NCBI GenBank assembly: GCA_025642075.2
Contig: JAODUO010000185.1
Location: forward strand, 390,001-454,000
DNA length: 64,000 bases
Source: Ridgeia piscesae
Lineage: Eukaryota > Annelida > Polychaeta > Sabellida > Siboglinidae
Direction: 5' to 3'
The notes beneath the pieces were generated by a model. It saw nothing but the letters and a program-made list of their open reading frames with translations. It was not told the origin of the DNA and ran no database searches. Below are positions 35,074-48,170 of the stretch, piece after piece; within the stretch, counting starts at the first letter, position 1; every line of letters starts with the position of its first letter. A program made the position numbers and the translations under genes.

Positions 35074-36177
35074 CTAGTACACATAGTCCTTTAGCGTAAC
35101 GGGAACTCGGGACACGCGGCCCGAACGAGTTGTCTTTACGCCGGAAGTTACAACACGATCATCCGCTACTGGTGACACGTCTCGCCCGTGCTCTTTGGAC
35201 GACGGCCCTGCCGTTTCGCTCGGTGCTTGCGTTGACAAGTAGTCATAGTTCCTGTACTCTACACCCTCGGATCGTCGCATCTGATCCGCGTGGCGTCTCC
35301 ACGTAGCCCCGTCTACGAGAACCCTTTGTACAGTGCTGGACCAATTCGCTACAACACTTCTCCTTTTAGCCATTTCGGTCCTCTGTGATAGTGTCGAACC
35401 ATGACCTTCTCTCCATTCTGAAAAGAAACCAGAGTTCCTTTCTCATTTTTCAGAAGTCTGCCACCAACTACTCGTTTGATGTTCGGCTTCAGAAGATCCA
35501 ACCTCGACTTCAGATTTCTACCAAACAACAGTTGAGCTGGACTGTGTCCTGTAGTAGCATGTGGTGCTGTGCGATACGCAAACAGAAATCTGTCGAGCTT
35601 ATGTTGGATAGATCGATCCGATCTGTCAGCTTTGACAGCGTTCTTGAAACTTTGAACCATGCGTTCCGCTAAGCCGTTGGTGGATGGATGATACGGAGCG
35701 CCAGTCACGTGTCGGATACCATTCATTTCTGTGAAATGTTTGAATTCTCCAGACACGAACTGAGGTCCATTGTCTGACACAACTTGCTCTGGCAGACCCA
35801 TTCTTGCAAATAAGGATCGCAGAGTAGCTACAGTTTCTGCTGCAGTTGTGTTCCGCATCTCAAAAATGTCAGGCCATTTGGTGTGTGCGTCCACTACGAC
35901 CAAGAACATTTTCCCTTGAAATGGTCCTGCAAAATCGATATGCAGTCGTTGCCATGGGTACGCTGGGTATTCCCATCTGTGCAGCGGAGCTTGTTTCGGG
36001 TTGTTTGCGACACCTTGACATCATTCACATCTCTTTGTCACGTCTTCGATGTCTTCATCCATTCGGGGCCACCAGACATACCCTCTTGCAAGTCCCTTCA
36101 TTTTTACAGTCCGCATGTGTCCCTCATGCAGTGTCTCCATCACTCTGCCTCGCAGTTTTGTGGGAACAATCACTCTG
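35074..36177 (-). pseudogene. Gypsy integrase region, disrupted
   Basis: After the frameshift near 36180 the reading continues through the zinc-binding region (LHEGHMR ... KRCE-stop-CQ, with TGA at 36021-36023 inside the Cys pair). It enters the integrase core with all three acidic residues: VVVDAHTKWPD, SDNGPQF and NGLAERMVQSFK. The C-terminal GPKWLKGEVL is followed by TAG (35349-35351) and another frameshift before the chromatin-facing tail (ATWRRHADQMR), which ends in VTLKDYVY. The integrase active-site residues are intact but the frame is not. Confidence 0.92.
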
Positions 36178-38130
36178 TTACCCCACATCAAAATACCATG
36201 TCAGTTCGTCCTTGCGATTGAGGTAAGGTGCGAAGTTCGGTTGCGATATGACACCTTCCCAACCTGACTCCACCAGTCGTACCACACGAGAAAGCAGTGC
36301 GTCTCTGTGTGTTTCTCTTCTGAGCTCTCTTTCCGTGACTGGTAACGTCTCAACAACGGTCATGTGAAACATTTCGGCCTCATCAGGCTTGTCTTCTGGC
36401 ACCTGAAGAAGCGGTAGACGAGACAATCCATCACAGTTTGCATGCTGTTTGGAACCTCGATACTCAATTTGATAAGCAAAGGCACCAAGGAAGAGACACC
36501 AGCGTTGCAATCGTGCTGCTGGTGTGACTGGTACTGCCTTTCCAGGGTTCATGATATACTTCAGGGGTTTCTGATCTGTGATCAATATGAACCGACGACC
36601 CTCCAAGTACGGCTGAAACTTTCTGACACCCCAGTAGAGTCCGAGAGCTTCCTTCTCGATTTGAGCAAACTTCTTTTCCGTTTGTGTTAGTGAGCGCGAT
36701 GCATACGCTACCGGTCGTTCACTTCCGTCCGGCATCCGATGTGATAAGACGGCGCCCAGGCCATACGACGAACTGTCGCATGCCACAACCACGGGCAAGT
36801 CCGGGTTGAAGTGAGTAAGGACTCGATCCTGAAGCAGCATTTCTCTCACGGTTCTGAACGCACACTCCTACTCTTTGCCCCAGATCCAGTGTTCGTCTTT
36901 CTGCAAAAGTCTATGCAGTGGTGCAAGATGTGTAGCCAGGTCTGGTAAGAAACGTGCATAGTACTGCACCATTCCCAAGAACGATCTCAACTGTCCAACG
37001 TTCTGAGGACTAGGCAAGCCTGCCATAGCTTGCACTTTCTTTGGTGACTGGTGTAGTCCCTCGGCAGTGATGACATGGCCCAAGTACTCAACTGAGTTCT
37101 GCAGAAATTTGCATTTCTCTCTGTTGGCCTTTAGTCCATGTTCCCCTAGTCGTCCCAGTACCTTGTCAAGGGCTTTCAGATGTTCTTCTCGAGTTCTGCC
37201 TGTGACAATGATGTCGTCAAGATAGCACTGGACACCCGGAATACCTTGTAGGACTTGGTCCATTGCTCTTTGCCATACCGCTGGTGCTGATGCCACTCCA
37301 TACGGTAATCGTTGATACTGGTACAGTCCGCGATGTGTGTTAACAGTCAGGTAAGTCTTCGATTCTTCCTCAACCTCCATCTGAAGGTACGCCTGTCGTA
37401 GATCAATTACGCTGAACTGTTGACCATCACCCAGATTTGCGTAGATCTCTTCAATTCGTGGCAGGGGGTACTCATCCCCGTCGAGCTGTGGATTTATTGA
37501 CACTTTGAAATCACCGCAAATTCGAACTTCACCGTCCTTCTTGACTGGTGTGACTATCGGTGCTGCCCACTCGCTGTGAGTCACACGCTTCACGATCCCT
37601 TCTGCTTCCAATTGGTTCAACCATCGCTCAACAGCTGGCTTTCGTGCAAATGCGACAGGTCTGGCTTTCCAGAATCGTGGTTTCGGCTCTTCTTTCAGTT
37701 GGATCCGTGCTTTGATGTTCAATAACCGTCCGAGTTCGTCAGAGAACACCGCTGCATGTCTGTCGAGCACATCTCTGAAACCAGACTGCGTCTCTAGATG
37801 CAGTACAGGCCAGTTCAAACGGATGGAGTGCAACCACTCCCGACCAAGCAGTGTAGGTCCAATTCCTTTCATCACATACAACTGAAGATACTTGCTTTGT
37901 TCTCCATAACGAATTTTAACTGACAACACGCCCAACGGTTTCACAGTTTCTCCCGTATATGTGTGTAGTTGTAGAGTGGTGCTTTCTAACGGTACATGCC
38001 GCAGCTGTACATGATATTTCTCCTCCCCGATGACAGAGACAGCTGAGCCCGTATCTAACTCCATCACAAGTTCTCTGTTTTCAACTTCCATCGTCACGGA
38101 AATTGGTTTCCGGTCATTTCCTTTGGACAC
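36178..38130 (-). pseudogene. Gypsy protease, reverse transcriptase and RNase H, disrupted
   Basis: The first 420-codon part (38130-36868) has the aspartic protease motif LDTGSAVS at residue 25, then the reverse transcriptase with WAAPIVTPVKKDGEVRIC, LPYGVASAPAVWQRAMD and the catalytic CYLDDIIV, through LGMVQYYARFLPDLA. An in-frame TAG at 36868-36870 interrupts it. RNase H follows (VVACDSSSYGLGAVLSH, YASRSLTQTEKKFAQIEKEA, LITDQKPLKYI) up to a frameshift near 36180. Apart from the TAG the domains are well preserved. Confidence 0.95.
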
Positions 38131-38141
38131 TCGGTACAGTA

Positions 38142-38680
38142 CTCAGTACTCTCCTTGAAAGACCTTGACGTCACGGTTGGCTTGTTCTATTGCCAGACAT
38201 CGTCTCACGGCAATTTCGAATGTTAAATCATCGAGTTTCTCTCTCAACAGATCTCTGAGCATATTGTCATTCTCGTATGCCAGATACCAAACGGTCTCGC
38301 AAACGTTCGGCTCGCGTTACGTCACTGAATTTGCATTCACTTAATCGCAGACAGATCCAACCTGTCTCGATCGATTGTCAAACTCGTAACGAGCAACCAA
38401 TGCTGATTTCTCTGGTTTTGTGTGTTTTTGCAACCGGTCCACTATCACTGAATACGTTACCTCAGCGTCTTTCGGTGTGGCTGGTACCAACAAGTCTTTG
38501 AGCAGCTGATATGTCTCCGTGGACACATTCGACAATAAAATTGCCTTTTTGGTTTGATCGTCAGTTACTCCGTTCGCAAGGAACTAAAAGTCCAACTGTT
38601 CCGTATAAGCTTCCCAGTCTGCACCTTGGTTATACTTCATTACTTTGCCGAAGCTGTACGACGTTCTGCCCTCTTCGCCC
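38142..38680 (-). pseudogene. Gypsy gag remnant without zinc knuckle
   Basis: Gag-like blocks are visible in shifting frames: DWEAYTEQLDF, LLSNVSTETYQLLKDLLVPA, SALVARYEFDNRS, RLRDRLVSGIR and EIAVRRCLAIEQANRDVKVF. Stops occur at 38584-38586 and 38341-38343 and near 38145, with at least one frameshift near 38270. No CCHC knuckle is found between gag and protease, where one is expected, so part has been deleted. Confidence 0.8.
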
Positions 38681-38786
38681 ATTTTCAACTTATCTTTCGA
38701 AGCAGAAAACCACGCCGCATCAAAGTCACTTTGTTTTCCAACATTCGTTGTCTAGCTGCACTCACAGTAGTCTTGCATGATCCGTG

Positions 38787-38804
38787 ATCCAATCATCGTC
38801 GCCA
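38787..38804 (-). other. Gypsy primer binding site, tRNA-Ser type
   Basis: TGGCGACGATGATTGGAT begins 3 nt inside the 5' LTR. Against the complement of a tRNA-Ser(GCT) 3' end, as I remember it (TGGCGACGAGGATGGGAT), it has two mismatches in 18. Confidence 0.65.
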
Positions 38805-38807
38805 ATT

Positions 38808-38984
38808 TGTTATGTCTTATAACAAAAACTAATATAATACAGAGATAACTCACATTGTGCCAAAACCAGTTTAATCACTCGACAACCGACTTTCGTATCT
38901 GTGCCGTATAATACAGCCGCTATGATTGGTCAAGTCCCATGAAGTCCATTTAAAATACCGGCAAGTGCCGCACGGTACCTAACA
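38808..38984 (-). repeat. Gypsy 5' LTR
   Basis: 177 bp, the partner of 34864-35040. It is flanked by target duplication TGCTG at 38985-38989. Confidence 0.96.
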
Positions 38985-39389
38985 TGCTGCATCACAATAA
39001 TGCAGGGCCAAGGCAACAACATCATCAATGCATCGGTTTTCCCTGTAAGCGAACTGCAGTGGATCCATGCTGGAGTTGGTGACAGATATGTAACGACCAT
39101 GCAGTCGCTCCAACATCTTCACCACCACTGAGTGACGTCAGAGCCACGGGGCGGAAGTCGTTCAGAGCTTTCACTTTTGGTTATTCGGTACCGGGATTAT
39201 GTTTGGTGCCTTAAAACAGACAGGAACAATGTGCAGATTGAGAGAGACGTTAAATAGGTCAATGAATACAGGTGCTAATTCATTAGCGCTGTATTTCAAT
39301 GTGGATGTGGAAACGTTGTCAGGACCAGCTGCTTTCCTGCTGCTCTGTTGCTTGAATAGCTTTCTCACCTCGCGCTCGAGAAAGAAAAA

Positions 39390-39525
39390 ATAAAATAAAA
39401 TCGACATATACCTAAGACTTAGATAGATAGGTTGGACTCTCGACAAGCCAAATGGCTTCATAGTCCACCTGCCATCTAGAGTTGAATCTCTAGGTGGCAA
39501 TCTTGTTAAATCTTGTTAAATCTTG
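39390..39525 (+). mobile_element. CR1/jockey-like LINE 3' fragment
   Basis: Matches the reverse complement of 4448-4580, the 3' UTR of the LINE at 4448-5805, including the tandem TCTTGTTAAA tail. A 14-bp segment present in the other copy is missing. It is inserted into the L2-like LINE between the codons for PPFTV and EREVRKLF. Confidence 0.92.
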
Positions 39526-39768
39526 AACAGTGAAGGGAGGAGGGAGTGGCACAGCAGGGTCGGGCAGGCTGACTGATATAGGCATCAAATTATGAACGAT
39601 CGAAGCGGGCGTAGTACTTGTTAAAGTTGTTAGGTTTTGCTGAGTCAAAGCCAGGAATGGAATGTTTTTGCTTGTAGCCAGTAATGCACTGGAGTCCCTG
39701 ATGTATACCTGCGAATACCAGTACAACTGTGCTGTGGAATACCCGTTATTTTGCCAATTGTATACCAT

Positions 39769-42199
<2,431 letters not shown>

Positions 42200-42420
42200 C
42201 AAGCTGTTGTGCGAGCGTATGCGGTAACAACTACCAATCAATACAGCGAAGTCTCGCGATAACTGGCGAGACGTTCGCTTCGCAGGCAAACCGAGTAACA
42301 TTTGAAATCGTATCGCAGCGTTGGCTTTATGGAACTGTAGCTCATTTGGATTTAATATTTCTCGTGACACAAGAAGACAACCAAACCATGCATTTTGTGG
42401 ATATTTAAGCGTAAACGTAA
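42200..42420. promoter_or_regulatory. CpG-enriched segment with TCTCGCGA motif
   Basis: Locally rich in CpG, with TCTCGCGA at 42252-42259, a core promoter element common in animals. A consensus donor CGTAAAC|GTAAGT at about 42419 could end a non-coding 5' exon for a plus-strand gene, possibly the one starting at 52871. This is weak and based on context. Confidence 0.3.
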
Positions 42421-44200
42421 GTAAGGTTTTGTGTCATGATTTCACTGTTTTAAGCTTTAACGTCATTGGGAGAGAGAGAGGGCTGCGATCGGTCGGGCAA
42501 GTGCGCTGACCGGCCGAGAAACGGTGACAACCAGTAGCACTGCCGCTCTGTGCGTGGATGCCATTTAAATGATCGACGTTCTTTTCTAATAACAACACGT
42601 TGTTGAAATGGCGACAACAAGTGACAGGTTGTTTGTTAAGGTTATACATTAATAACGTTTCAAAAGTAGTTGCGTTTTCACGATCGTCTTCCGTTTCTCG
42701 CGTTGATCTTGCTCATGCCATCAGTAGGCCTACTACTACAGTCGCGCTGCTAGTGGGCCGGCTGTCAATCAATCACGCAGAATATTCACGTCTAGCTAAG
42801 TATGCTCCTGGCTTGGGATCGGTAGATGACTCACCACTGATACAACCTCTGCCCTTGTACTGAAAAACTAAGAGGTGACTGGTGAAGATGGAAGTTACTT
42901 TACTAATTTAACGTTATGTTTTGATGGGCATCAGTTTTGTCATTCTAAAAGGAACAAATTTATTTAAAATATATAATTATCTATATTATATTAAACTATG
43001 TTTCCTGGTGCAATGACAGAACAGAAGAACCACAATCAGTATTCATTTTAAAGACTTTGTTGATTGTTGTGTTAACCCTGTTTATAGGTATTAAATTAAA
43101 CGCTCCATCAACATCCACATAAAATATAAACATTACATCAAATTTTTAAAGAAAAATCTGCAATTATACACATTTTTTGGGAACCCATTTTATATGGCCT
43201 TTCACAATGCCCAGTTACTGTAGCTGTGAGAAAAACAATTATATATTAAAACACATGGTCAATGGTTTTGACCATGACCATTCTTTTACCATGTATAAGA
43301 AATTCCACTAAAACTCTTTCTTCTTCACTTATGATTCTTGGGTAAATTTTGAAAGCTTGTACTGTTGAACTGTGACAAATCAGTTACTGTAAAACTATAT
43401 TCTGACATATATGCTCTTGGAAATTGGAATCAACAATTGGTCACCCTGCCTCACCCTATGTTGCATAGGGGTCAGAGTGCACTTCACAGCCAGCTGATAA
43501 TCCTCCCAAAGATGTGTTGATAAACACACTGATGAGAGATCAACATTTGATGTACCAGTGATACACCAGTGATACACTGACTTTGGGGGGTGTCTGGTTC
43601 GATTGAGCAATCTACAAATAACAGTCTTGTTGCCTGGGCATTGGTTGGATAGACACATGGGTATATGAATTACATGGGATCCGAATTACATCATTCCATG
43701 ATTGTGATTTGTTACTTTGTTGACTGATTGATGAAGTGCCAGCACTCAACCATAATATCACTACAGATGGACTTGGTTACTTTGCCAAGGTTATGGTTCC
43801 ATCAATCATTAATAAAAAAAACTATTACATTTTATCTGAGTGCATAATTATGTACAATATTTCAATATGGATGGAGTCTGTGTTCAACTTCAGTGTAGGT
43901 TCAGTAAGTCTACATGTATGGGAATCATCATTTTGAGAATGTTGGAAAAATCTTTTTAACTGAACTTGGAAAATCAGAAGAGACATCCCACATGGGCTGA
44001 ATGGATACGCAGAGACATTCCAGTGACTCCACTGCCTAAATGTTAGGGGTTACTCCTTGGTGTACATTCTACCCTCTAATAAGTGTTATTCCAAGGAGCA
44101 TATAAAATATTCCCTCTCATTTAATATTTACAGTTATCTTATTAGTTCAAACAGTAAAAACAAAGATAATTTTGGTAACACAGAACTTTGATTTTCAATA
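42421..44200. other. No feature seen
   Basis: Unique AT-rich sequence. A short start-like segment at 42608 (ATGGCGACAACAAGTGACAG) is followed by a poor donor and no partner exon. Confidence 0.4.
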
Positions 44201-44320
44201 AGTGCTGGTTCGATACTTGATATGTCGAAATATTGTGATACTCAGACAAATTTGATATCAAAATTTTGTAATACTGAACTTTTCCAAGTATCTCGGTATA
44301 TCAAGTATCAAACCAGCACT
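44201..44320. mobile_element. 120-bp MITE
   Basis: The 23-bp terminal inverted repeats (44201-44223 and 44298-44320; AGTGCTGGTT(C/T)GATACTTGAT...) differ at one base and enclose 74 bp. There is no coding room. The size and near-perfect ends are typical of a miniature DNA transposon. The superfamily is not clear. Confidence 0.8.
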
Positions 44321-47300
44321 AGTCCCAGCCACAGCGGAAGAAGAGAAACCTGTGAGTACTTCTACTGCATAATGTGCCTACATTAGAAAGTACTATATAT
44401 GGATACGTGGAGACATTATACTTACAATGTAGCTTACTACGTATTACGTGTCGAAAAAATTCTGGTATAAAAAAGTGGTATCAAAGTAGCACTACTTTCA
44501 ATCCACTTTGAAACCTGTTTGGTATGACATTGTCCAGTTATGATTATTAACATGTTATCAATGTTGGTCGTACCCTGCCAGAAGGCAACTATGTGGGGCG
44601 CTATCAGGGGTGGGTAGAGAATGCTTATCCACAGGAAAGAGATGTTATCGTAATAATTCTGATAACATTTTCTAACCAGGTTGTGTAACTGCACTCAACA
44701 GTTTGTAATAATGTGGGTACAAACCAGATTTTGTCAACATTTAGGTGGAATCGAACAAGTCAAAATAAATCCCTTAAATATTTCTCTGTAGACGTATCTT
44801 ATCACAGATCTTATCATAATCATTGGCCCACTCTAATTTTTGTGTATGAAAGTACTTGTTGATTAAATGACCTGTTAAATATGATCTCTTCCCAAAGTCA
44901 GGCTGACAATGAACTGCTGTCTTAATTGACCTGACATTTGCACTGGGATGCCCAAGGCTGTCTTTAGACAGGAAGCGACCAGATGTTTGACACCCATCAA
45001 GTAAAGTGGTAAAATGGTTGGGAGTTGGACTGTTAGGAGAGAATTGAGCAGTCATTCACATGCGTAGTGCCGTGTGAAGTTGTTAGTGATTGGTGCAGAC
45101 AGCTGGTGAAATAGAAGCTGGTGCACGTGATGTTACAAAGGCATGATGTATGTTTGCATCTTCTTAAGCCTCTTCCAGGACGGGGTGCTGGAACCAAACA
45201 GTAGTACACACTCATGACTCTTGAGCAGATCTTTTGAAGTAGTAGTAGTACATTTATGATGGTACCGTCATGTCATGCAGACTAGATATATACCAAGAGA
45301 AATGGGAAACATGACTATAAAGTTAGTTAATCATTTTAGTTTACCCAATACACTAAACTTTAATGTTGTCTCTTCTACCCAATGTTAGTATCATATCTGT
45401 AACATTGTGTGACTGTAATTGGTTGTTTTCCCACATTTTATATAAGTACTCAATAATGAGGGGTGATAATCTGCTATTTCATTAGTTGCAAACATGTCTG
45501 TACTAGTCAAATTTAATACTAAATTCACAGAGATCTCGAAATCCCAATTGTTGTGGTTTGTGATGCAACGTTCACACTTATGCAGGCTAACAAAAGATTT
45601 CATAGTGAACTGGAGACAGTAAACATTTACATAGACCTGCTAACCTGATGAACTTGTGAAAGCTGCCCAATTAAGCGTGTTTACAAGTGGCCACCTCTCA
45701 CTGCCCTGTCTGCTACAGGTGTATGTACCTACCAGAGGCCTGATAGGAGAAGTAATGGTCTTAGTGTAAGGCTGCTGGGTGTCTGTGTGGCTAAATGAGT
45801 CGACCACTAAACACTGTCTCAAAATAACCTTGCACCTTCCCCCCATACATGAAATTGGTTTCATATGGGTGTTGGCATAGTTGCTAATGGGGGCTTGTTT
45901 AGCAAGTGCTGTTATTCGACATACACAGCTATAAAATGTTATGTTCCAAAGAGACAGTGTTTATTTCCCAACTGCTTTTAGGTTGGACATGTTAGCTGCA
46001 AGTGGTGAATACAAAGTTGCCCAGATTGCACACAGGAATTCAGGATGTTGTAAGTTCTATATAATTATAAACTGTTCCAGGTTTCATGTAATGTAAGTGG
46101 GTGTGTGTTACAGTGTGTACCATAGAATTTACTCAGCTAAAGCAGACATTGATTTCTCAATAATTAGTACATTGTTTTATATATTGTTAAGTTTTTTGAG
46201 GATATGTTAATTGTAGTTGTATTCAGTTATTTGGCAACAATTTTTTACACATTGTATATAATAGATTTAATGATTTTCCCCAAATTCACGATCTCTGTTC
46301 TAGTCTCTGTTTTTCCTATTAAAAATTATAAGAATGCTGTCCAGACATCTAATAAATTTATGATAAGTAACAATAATTTGTAAATGTTAATACCCATTCA
46401 TTCAAAACTATTTGTAAAGAATGCAGTTGCTTTTAAAAGTACACCCTGATACATGTATTGTCCAAACATAAATATTATGTAACATACATGTATCAACAGT
46501 TATTCTGAAATAAAATGCGTTAACATATTAAAAGTTTGTGTAAATTTACAATATTCACCTCACTATACCAGCATTACATAATGCTCTGCTAAAATTCCTT
46601 AAATAATGTATTGTATACATGCTATGTCTGTGCTGTTTTGTCGAGTCATCTAGATCTGTGTAATAGTTCAGAAGTAGATCACCTGTTGTAACCTATGTAA
46701 CCACTGCGTGAGACATTCTTTAGGTTGGAGCAGATACCTGGGCACTGTAACAAAAGAACTGATAGTATTGTGTAGAAAGGTGGGTAGCCACCCACAACCT
46801 GGGGCGGAATAGCTGCATATTTTGCTGGCCGGGAACATAATATAAATAAGATATTTGGCAGGTATTTATTTGCCCCACAGTGGAATTGACTCATTGGGGT
46901 TACGGCCTGAATGCACTGGGGTTGGTATGTAGCCGCCCTGCTTGGTTTGTTCAGTTGACAGCAGACAGTGTAGTGTGTAAGTGTCTTGACATGATGAGAA
47001 CTGGGCGGGTCTGAGTCCAAACCTGACATGTTAAAACACTTATCTCTTCATTGTGTCACGCATGAAAATTCATACACAGGTCCTTAGCCAGAAATAGTTT
47101 TAACAGTCTTGAATTAAACAAATTTAAGCATGTCTTCGTGGTAGCATGCAAACAAGTCAGAACAACTGTTGAAGACATTCATGTTAAGTAATTTTGGCCA
47201 GTTTATTCTTTCAGTTAAAAATACTGTCATTTCGGCCATTTATTTAATTAATACTAATTCATAAGATGTTTAGTTTCATTGCCTGATACATCAATGCTAA

Positions 47301-48080
47301 TCCTTAATGTTTTCCCGTAGACTGGAATTACTATTTTAATCTAGATAGTGGCCAGCGGGCCTGTCTAAATTCAGTTACTCTGAATTCAACTTTTCTTATT
47401 AGTTCACTGTTTGGCCAAGTTTCTGCCAGTGCCAGGCTGGAAGCTGAGTCATTGGCTTAACCTCTGTACACATGTGTACAATATAGCTGTACTTCCGAAT
47501 TTAATTGCATACAATTTAATAAAAATTTGTTTCAGTTAATGATGGACAAGATTATAAATTCACTGAGTTGCTTCTCTGTTGAGTCCAAGTTGACTGTCTG
47601 TGTGTATTTGTTATGGCCTTGGTCAGAGAATACTCTTGCTATCTCTTGGTCCTTTTACATTATCAGTCACTCTTGTGATTTCTTCTGAGTGTTTCAAGTC
47701 ACTGTCTGGCTACATTCTCAAATCATTATTGATGTCTTTCAAATCTGTACGTTCAAGTATGGTCCATAATGCCATGTTCTAACTAATGTTGGAACCTTAC
47801 TGTTCCTCATTTTGTACAATATCGACCATGTGTCAGTAATCTTCATCCTATTGTTGGCATTTGATTAGCTCTTCACCATGCTGTCCTTGGCACTGGATTA
47901 CCTGTAGTTTATTGAACATGGCCAGGTGTGTACAACCAGTACAGGTGATTACATTATATTATATTATAGTCAGTGTAAGTACTCCAGCATCCAGGTGAGG
48001 TGGCCAGGTGAGTCATATAGAGTCTCTTCTTCCTCCTGTACCTAATCACCTCTCATGTAGCTGCAGCTACTGGGGTAGCA
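44321..48080. other. No gene seen
   Basis: No exon with paired splice sites could be supported on either strand. Minus frames at 44774-45055 and 46679-47029 have no domains. An exon-like piece at 45981-46050 lacks an open frame partner. Confidence 0.4.
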
Positions 48081-48170
48081 GAGACTACTGGAGTACGGAG
48101 GCAGCTACTGGAGTACGGAGGCAGCTACTGGAGTACGGAGGCAGCTACTGGAGTACGGAGGCAGCTACTG
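48081..48170. repeat. 20-bp tandem repeat
   Basis: Four to five copies of GCAGCTACTGGAGTACGGAG. Confidence 0.95.

Larger units (their letters stand above)
34864..38984 (-). mobile_element. Gypsy (Ty3-type) LTR retrotransposon, 4121 bp
   Basis: Two 177-bp LTRs bound the element, and the 5-bp target duplication TGCTG is perfect (34859-34863 and 38985-38989). In element order on the minus strand: 5' LTR, primer binding site, gag remnant, protease, reverse transcriptase, RNase H, HHCC-type zinc finger, integrase, polypurine tract, 3' LTR. The pol type and the tRNA-Ser-like primer site suggest the Mag-like branch. The LTRs differ at only two positions, so the insertion is recent, yet the coding region has many stops and frameshifts. 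Confidence 0.96.
34111..39768 (-). mobile_element. L2-like LINE copy split by two later insertions
   Basis: Minus-strand pieces of one element: 39768-39526 (PLPPPFTV, just before the reverse transcriptase), 39389-38985 (EREVRKLFKQQSSRKAAGPD, DLFNVSLNLHIVPVCFK, PLQFAYRENRCIDD) and 34863-34111 (LFDKLHLLSLDSSMCYWLLD, NGVVSCTIILNNGTPQ, FADDTT, then LLPSGKRLRSIRTKT). The 3' tail is near 34111 (TGGCAATAAAGCTTTATT). Frameshifts and a deletion between FADDTT and LPSG show it is dead. The gap 34864-38984 is a Gypsy element; the gap 39390-39525 is a LINE 3' fragment. Endonuclease not seen. Confidence 0.85.

Noticed and set aside
35385..36267. Plus-strand frames of up to 126 codons
   Set aside because: Antisense shadows of the Gypsy integrase and RNase H.
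42608..42627. Possible first exon ATGGCGACAACAAGTGACAG
   Set aside because: The donor is poor and no second exon could be found, so it is not listed as a gene.
45981..46053. Exon-like segment after CTGCTTTTAG with GTAAG downstream
   Set aside because: Short, no recognisable peptide, and no partner exon in phase.
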